NCBI GenBank assembly: GCA_005888075.1
Contig: VBKD01000106.1
Location: 1 to 8,264 of the forward strand
Source: Chloroflexota bacterium
GTDB lineage: Bacteria > Chloroflexota > Dormibacteria > Dormibacterales > Dormibacteraceae
Length of the DNA: 8,264 nucleotides
Reading direction: 5' to 3'
In this document: positions 5,936 through 8,264 of the stretch, in pieces
Layout of the letters: every line of letters begins with the position of its first letter
How positions within the stretch are numbered: the stretch's first letter is position 1
The notes under the pieces: generated by a model
The model's input: only the letters and a program-made list of their open reading frames with translations
What the model was told of the DNA's origin: nothing
Databases searched by the model: none
Position numbers and translations under genes: made by a program

Positions 5936-7219
5936 CTACAGCAGCTTGCGCAGATCGAGGGCCAGCTGAAGCCGGAGTCGAGCCGGTGGCGAATCCAGGT
6001 CTCCACCCAGCAGCTCGCGGAGCTTTTCCAGGCGGTACAGGACGGTGTGCCGGTGCAGGTGCAGTGTGGACGCGGCTTCCTTGACCGAGCCGGTGACCAG
6101 GTAGGCCTCGAGAGTGTCGAGCAGCTGCTCGCGGTTGCGCACCTTCGGATTCGTCAGACGCCCGAGGTTGTGGCTGACAAAACGCTGGGCCAGCTGCGGG
6201 TTCTGCGTCAGCACCAGGTGGGGGATCACCTCGTCGTGGCCGTGCACCACCGCGTCGGGTCGCAGCTTGCGGCCGGCGTCGATCGCCTGCTGGGCCTCGA
6301 GGAACGAGCGCGAGATGCCGTGCAAGCCCGAGTGGTAGCCGCCGACCCCGGCTCGCACGCGTGCGCGTGCGGTGCGTGAGCGCTGCACCGCTTCCTCCTG
6401 CAGCTGAATGACGAACTGCCGGGCGGCGTCGCCGTCGGTCATCGACTCGGCTGGCCACAGCACGACGAGCGTGCTCGGATCGGTCGGGTGCATCAGCACG
6501 CCGCGCGGCACGTCGATGGACGCGGCCACCTCGACCAATGACTGACCCCCTCGCTCACTTTCTCGATTTCCGATCACGAGCTTGCAGACGAGCGCGATGT
6601 AGCCCGTCGCGGTGATCGGGGTGTTGAGCGCGAGGGCTTGCTTCTGGAGCTCCAGCTCCGAGTCGAAGTTGTCGCTGATCAGAGAATGGAAAAGGCGATC
6701 GTGGGCGCGGGTGCCGCGCTGCATGTGCTGCTCGCGCGCGTGGAGGTAGGTCTTGGTGACCTCCGCCGCGACCTGGTCCAGGGCCGCGAAAACGTAGTTC
6801 GCCGTGATCATGATCGCCTCGGGTGTGCCATCAGGATGGCCGCGCCAGGCGCGAAGGATCTCTTCCCACGCGACCCTCGCGGCGATTCGATATGCGGCGA
6901 GGATCGGCTCGACGGACTGGCTGCTGCGGGCCTGGAGGATGCCCAGCTGGGCCACGCGGCGCAGCTCCTCGTTGGTGGCCGGGCGGGCTTCCCGGGCGGT
7001 GGCGAGGAATAGGTCGAGGCCCGCTTCGCAGGCGCGGACGATGGCCTCCCTTTGGGGGGGCACGCCGGTCGAGTCGTCCCAACGGACGAGGCTGACCACG
7101 GCGCGTGCCATGTGCCTGGCCATGCCGGCCCGACGGCGGCCGAGCTCGGCGAGGAGGCCGGCGGGGAGGTTGGAGGGAGACTTGGGGGCGGTTTTGGACC
7201 CGGGGGCCAGCCTTGCCAT
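5936..7219 (-). CDS. PucR-family transcriptional regulator, FasR-like
   Basis: This is a likely transcription factor of the fab operon. From the ATG at 7219 it is 427 aa; a TTG at 7228 would add three residues. An N-terminal helical region (about 20-165) includes the PILAAYRIAARVAWEEIL segment usual in PucR-type proteins. A middle GGDEF-like PucR region follows (about 185-315), ending in GVGGYHSGLHGISRSF and EAQQAI. The C-terminal PucR-type HTH (about 366-425) contains LLDTLEAYLVTGSVKEAA and a LHRHTVLYRLEKLRELLG segment. No membrane segment or signal peptide is apparent. In Streptomyces coelicolor a PucR-type protein, FasR, sits directly upstream of fabD-fabH-acpP-fabF and activates it. The same family in the same place here suggests the same role. 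The ligand is unknown, and regulation of other genes is equally possible. Its stop is 104 bp before the fabF ATG. Confidence 0.85.
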   Translation of the reverse strand: MARLAPGSKTAPKSPSNLPAGLLAELGRRRAGMARHMARAVVSLVRWDDSTGVPPQREAIVRACEAGLDLFLATAREARPATNEELRRVAQLGILQARSSQSVEPILAAYRIAARVAWEEILRAWRGHPDGTPEAIMITANYVFAALDQVAAEVTKTYLHAREQHMQRGTRAHDRLFHSLISDNFDSELELQKQALALNTPITATGYIALVCKLVIGNRESERGGQSLVEVAASIDVPRGVLMHPTDPSTLVVLWPAESMTDGDAARQFVIQLQEEAVQRSRTARARVRAGVGGYHSGLHGISRSFLEAQQAIDAGRKLRPDAVVHGHDEVIPHLVLTQNPQLAQRFVSHNLGRLTNPKVRNREQLLDTLEAYLVTGSVKEAASTLHLHRHTVLYRLEKLRELLGGDLDSPPARLRLQLALDLRKLL

Positions 7220-7226
7220 TCCTAGC

Positions 7227-7232
7227 AATATA
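7227..7232 (-). promoter_or_regulatory. Candidate -10 element of the regulator gene (leaderless context)
   Basis: TATATT on the minus strand lies 7 nt (GCTAGGA) before the ATG at 7219, placing the predicted start of transcription at the start codon. TTGAGA at 7243-7248 resembles a -35 box but is only 10 nt from TATATT, too close to work with it. TCCTAG (7250-7255) and CTAGGA (7220-7225) on the minus strand form a perfect inverted repeat on either side of the -10, a possible autoregulatory site. Confidence 0.4.
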
Positions 7233-7291
7233 AGAGCCAGGGTCTCAATCTAGGACACCAGGTCGAAACATGGTTCGCAGTCGGCCCCTCC

Positions 7292-7316
7292 GGCCGGTGC
7301 CCTTCGGGCAGCGGCC
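7292..7316. repeat. GC-rich hairpin (second half of a paired intergenic element)
   Basis: GGCCG (7292-7296) pairs with CGGCC (7312-7316) and TGCCC (7298-7302) with GGGCA (7306-7310), around the loop TTC and one G-G mismatch, giving a 10-bp stem. No T-run follows on either strand, so it is not a classical intrinsic terminator. It lies 1 bp from the hairpin at 7318-7338, and the pair resembles dispersed REP-like intergenic repeats of GC-rich genomes. Confidence 0.45.
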
Positions 7317-7317
7317 A

Positions 7318-7338
7318 CCTCCCCAATAAATGGGGAGG
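7318..7338 (-). terminator. Hairpin downstream of the dienelactone hydrolase gene
   Basis: CCTCCCC (7318-7324) and GGGGAGG (7332-7338) form a perfect 7-bp stem with a 7-nt AT-rich loop (AATAAAT). It begins 34 nt after the stop of the dienelactone hydrolase gene and could end that transcript before the regulator promoter. No T-run follows on the minus strand, so it would be a non-canonical terminator or part of a dispersed repeat. Confidence 0.4.
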
Positions 7339-7348
7339 AGTTGCGCCC

Positions 7349-7377
7349 TTGCCCTCTCCTACTCGCCCTCTTCTACT
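7349..7377. repeat. Short tandem repeat overlapping a stop codon
   Basis: On the minus strand AGTAGAAGAGGGC (7377-7365) is followed after one base by AGTAGGAGAGGGC (7362-7350), a 14-base unit repeated with a single difference within the 13 quoted bases. The TAG stop of the dienelactone hydrolase gene is in the first copy. It may be a small local duplication at the gene end. Confidence 0.45.
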
Positions 7378-8116
7378 TTGAGTTTTGGTTGATGAAGGTC
7401 AGCATTCTTTGCCATGCGTCGTCGCCTGCTTCCTTCCATTGGTCGTACGTCCGGTCGAAGAAGCTGTGGGGGGCGCCTGGGTAGACGTGTCTTTCGTGGG
7501 GCACGCCTGCCTCGGTCAGCTTCTGGTCGAACGCGCCGGCTTGCTCGGCTGACGTGGCGGCGTCTGCGCCGGCGACCAGGAGCAGCAGCGGCGCTTTCAT
7601 CCCCGGGATGAACGGCTCGCTTCTTGCCGGCCTTCCGTAGAAGCCGATGGCTCCGTTGAGGCCGTGGCCGGCGGCGGACTGGTTCCAGGAGTTGGAACCC
7701 CCGTAGCAGAAGCCAACCGTGAAAACCGACTTGACCGAACCGCCGTCCTTCGACTTCAGGTATGCGACGGCGGCGGCGACGTCGTCGCTGATGTTCTCGT
7801 TGGTCGTCTTCTCCATGTGGGGTGCGTACTCGAATGAGTCGCTGCGGTCGCCGATCCCGGCGGTCCGGCCGTAGTAGTCGATCGCCACCGCGTCGATGCC
7901 GGCTTCCGCAAAGCGCTGCGCCAGCTCCTTGTAGAAGTGGTGCAGGCCCCGCACGTCCGGGAGCACGACCATGCCTGCGCCAGTGGGTTCGGACGCTCGT
8001 GCGAAATAGGCTGCGAACTTGTTGCCATCCGACGCGGTTAGCACCAGGTCACCCTGGTCGGCCGCGGCACCGCTGATCGGGGGGAGAGGAGGACGGGAAT
8101 CGTCAGAGTGGCACAT
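7373..8116 (-). CDS. Dienelactone hydrolase family protein
   Basis: This is an alpha/beta hydrolase of the dienelactone hydrolase family, 247 aa, predicted cytoplasmic, with no signal peptide. The triad is visible: nucleophile Cys137 in VGFCYGGSN, Asp185 in AGADAATS and His217 in PGAPHSFFD. The Glu of the classical enzyme (QEIFG, E36 in Pseudomonas) corresponds to Asp54 in PDVRG. The N-terminal MCHSDDSRPP resembles starts common in this subfamily, supporting the ATG at 8116, which has AAGGAG 10 nt upstream (8127-8132). Classical members open dienelactone in chloroaromatic breakdown, but many relatives act on other esters or lactones. No aromatic-degradation gene is nearby, so the substrate is unknown. 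It is separated from the regulator by about 150 bp containing hairpins and is probably not part of the fab operon. Confidence 0.88.
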   Translation of the reverse strand: MCHSDDSRPPLPPISGAAADQGDLVLTASDGNKFAAYFARASEPTGAGMVVLPDVRGLHHFYKELAQRFAEAGIDAVAIDYYGRTAGIGDRSDSFEYAPHMEKTTNENISDDVAAAVAYLKSKDGGSVKSVFTVGFCYGGSNSWNQSAAGHGLNGAIGFYGRPARSEPFIPGMKAPLLLLVAGADAATSAEQAGAFDQKLTEAGVPHERHVYPGAPHSFFDRTYDQWKEAGDDAWQRMLTFINQNSK

Positions 8117-8126
8117 CGCGCTGTTA

Positions 8127-8132
8127 CTCCTT
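8127..8132 (-). promoter_or_regulatory. Shine-Dalgarno site of the dienelactone hydrolase gene
   Basis: AAGGAG on the minus strand lies 10 nt before the ATG at 8116 and fixes that start. On the other strand it overlaps by one base a TACATT box (8132-8137) that could serve the divergent gene. Confidence 0.55.
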
Positions 8133-8145
8133 ACATTGAACCGAA

Positions 8146-8264
8146 GTGAGAATCGAGAGCACCGCCTTCACCATGAGCGAGGTCCAGTCGTTCCTGGACG
8201 AGATGCACGAGCACGACCGGCAGCTGCTCGCCGACCGGTTGGAACAAGCGTCGGCGCGGCTTGC
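8146..8264 (+). CDS. Unidentified protein, 5' end only
   Basis: An open frame on the plus strand runs off the right edge. An in-frame TGA at 8137-8139 bounds it, so the earliest start is GTG 8146; ATG 8173 is the alternative. From the ATG the visible protein begins MSEVQSFLDEMHEHDRQLLA and continues about 10 residues. It is highly charged, rich in Glu, Asp and Arg, and probably helical. Third codon positions are almost all G or C, as in the neighbouring genes, which supports real coding. TACATT at 8132-8137 lies 8 nt before the GTG and could be a -10 for a leaderless start. No clear Shine-Dalgarno precedes the ATG. I do not recognise the family, and too little is visible to assign one. It is divergent from the dienelactone hydrolase gene. 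Confidence 0.5.
   Translation, partial: MRIESTAFTMSEVQSFLDEMHEHDRQLLADRLEQASARL

Noticed and set aside
5862..6458. Minus-strand 198-codon frame inside the regulator gene
   Set aside because: It is an alternative frame of the regulator 3' region, dominated by Arg, Pro and Ala. The regulator frame has clear PucR HTH similarity.
1..8264. Novel defence, mobile or RNA-based system
   Set aside because: No integrase, transposase, CRISPR repeats, reverse transcriptase, toxin-antitoxin pair or structured-RNA signature was found. The window is explained by fatty acid synthesis genes and one hydrolase.

Overview
The window is GC-rich (roughly two thirds G+C by eye) and almost fully coding. All complete genes lie on the minus strand. 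It is dominated by a type II fatty acid synthesis (FAS-II) operon. Read in the direction of transcription (right to left), the order is PucR/FasR-like regulator, fabF, acpP, fabH, fabD, fabG, accD, accA. The last gene runs off the left edge. The spacings are very tight: fabF-acpP 18 bp, acpP-fabH 5 bp, fabH-fabD 10 bp, fabD-fabG TGATG overlap, fabG-accD GTGA overlap, accD-accA ATGA overlap. This points to one translationally coupled transcript.

How the genes work together: AccD and AccA are the two halves of the carboxyltransferase of acetyl-CoA carboxylase and make malonyl-CoA. FabD moves the malonyl group onto the acyl carrier protein AcpP. FabH primes the chain by condensing acyl-CoA with malonyl-ACP. 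FabF elongates it, and FabG reduces the 3-ketoacyl-ACP. The dehydratase (fabZ), the enoyl reductase (fabI/fabK) and the biotin half of acetyl-CoA carboxylase (accB, accC) are not in the window. The regulator at the head of the operon has a PucR-type C-terminal HTH like Streptomyces FasR, so it is a good candidate for the operon's own activator.

To the right of the regulator is a 144-153 bp intergenic region with two GC-rich hairpins resembling a dispersed intergenic repeat or unconventional terminators. Beyond it lie a dienelactone-hydrolase family gene (minus strand) and, divergently, the 5' end of a plus-strand gene cut by the window edge. No tRNA, rRNA, CRISPR array or insertion sequence was seen, and no gene-free stretch exceeds 300 bp.

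Organism: separate accD (zinc-ribbon type) and accA differ from the actinomycete AccA3/AccD6 arrangement, while a PucR/FasR-type regulator heading the fab genes is an actinobacterial hallmark. With high GC and possible leaderless starts, this suggests a GC-rich terrabacterial lineage such as Chloroflexota or Dormibacterota. That placement is inference. The window is mostly core metabolism. I did not find a new defence or mobile system. The most notable signals are regulatory: a perfect palindrome enclosing the accA ribosome binding site, repeated TANNNT-N7-ATG start contexts, an inverted repeat upstream of fabF, and a gene order that mirrors the actinobacterial fab operon.
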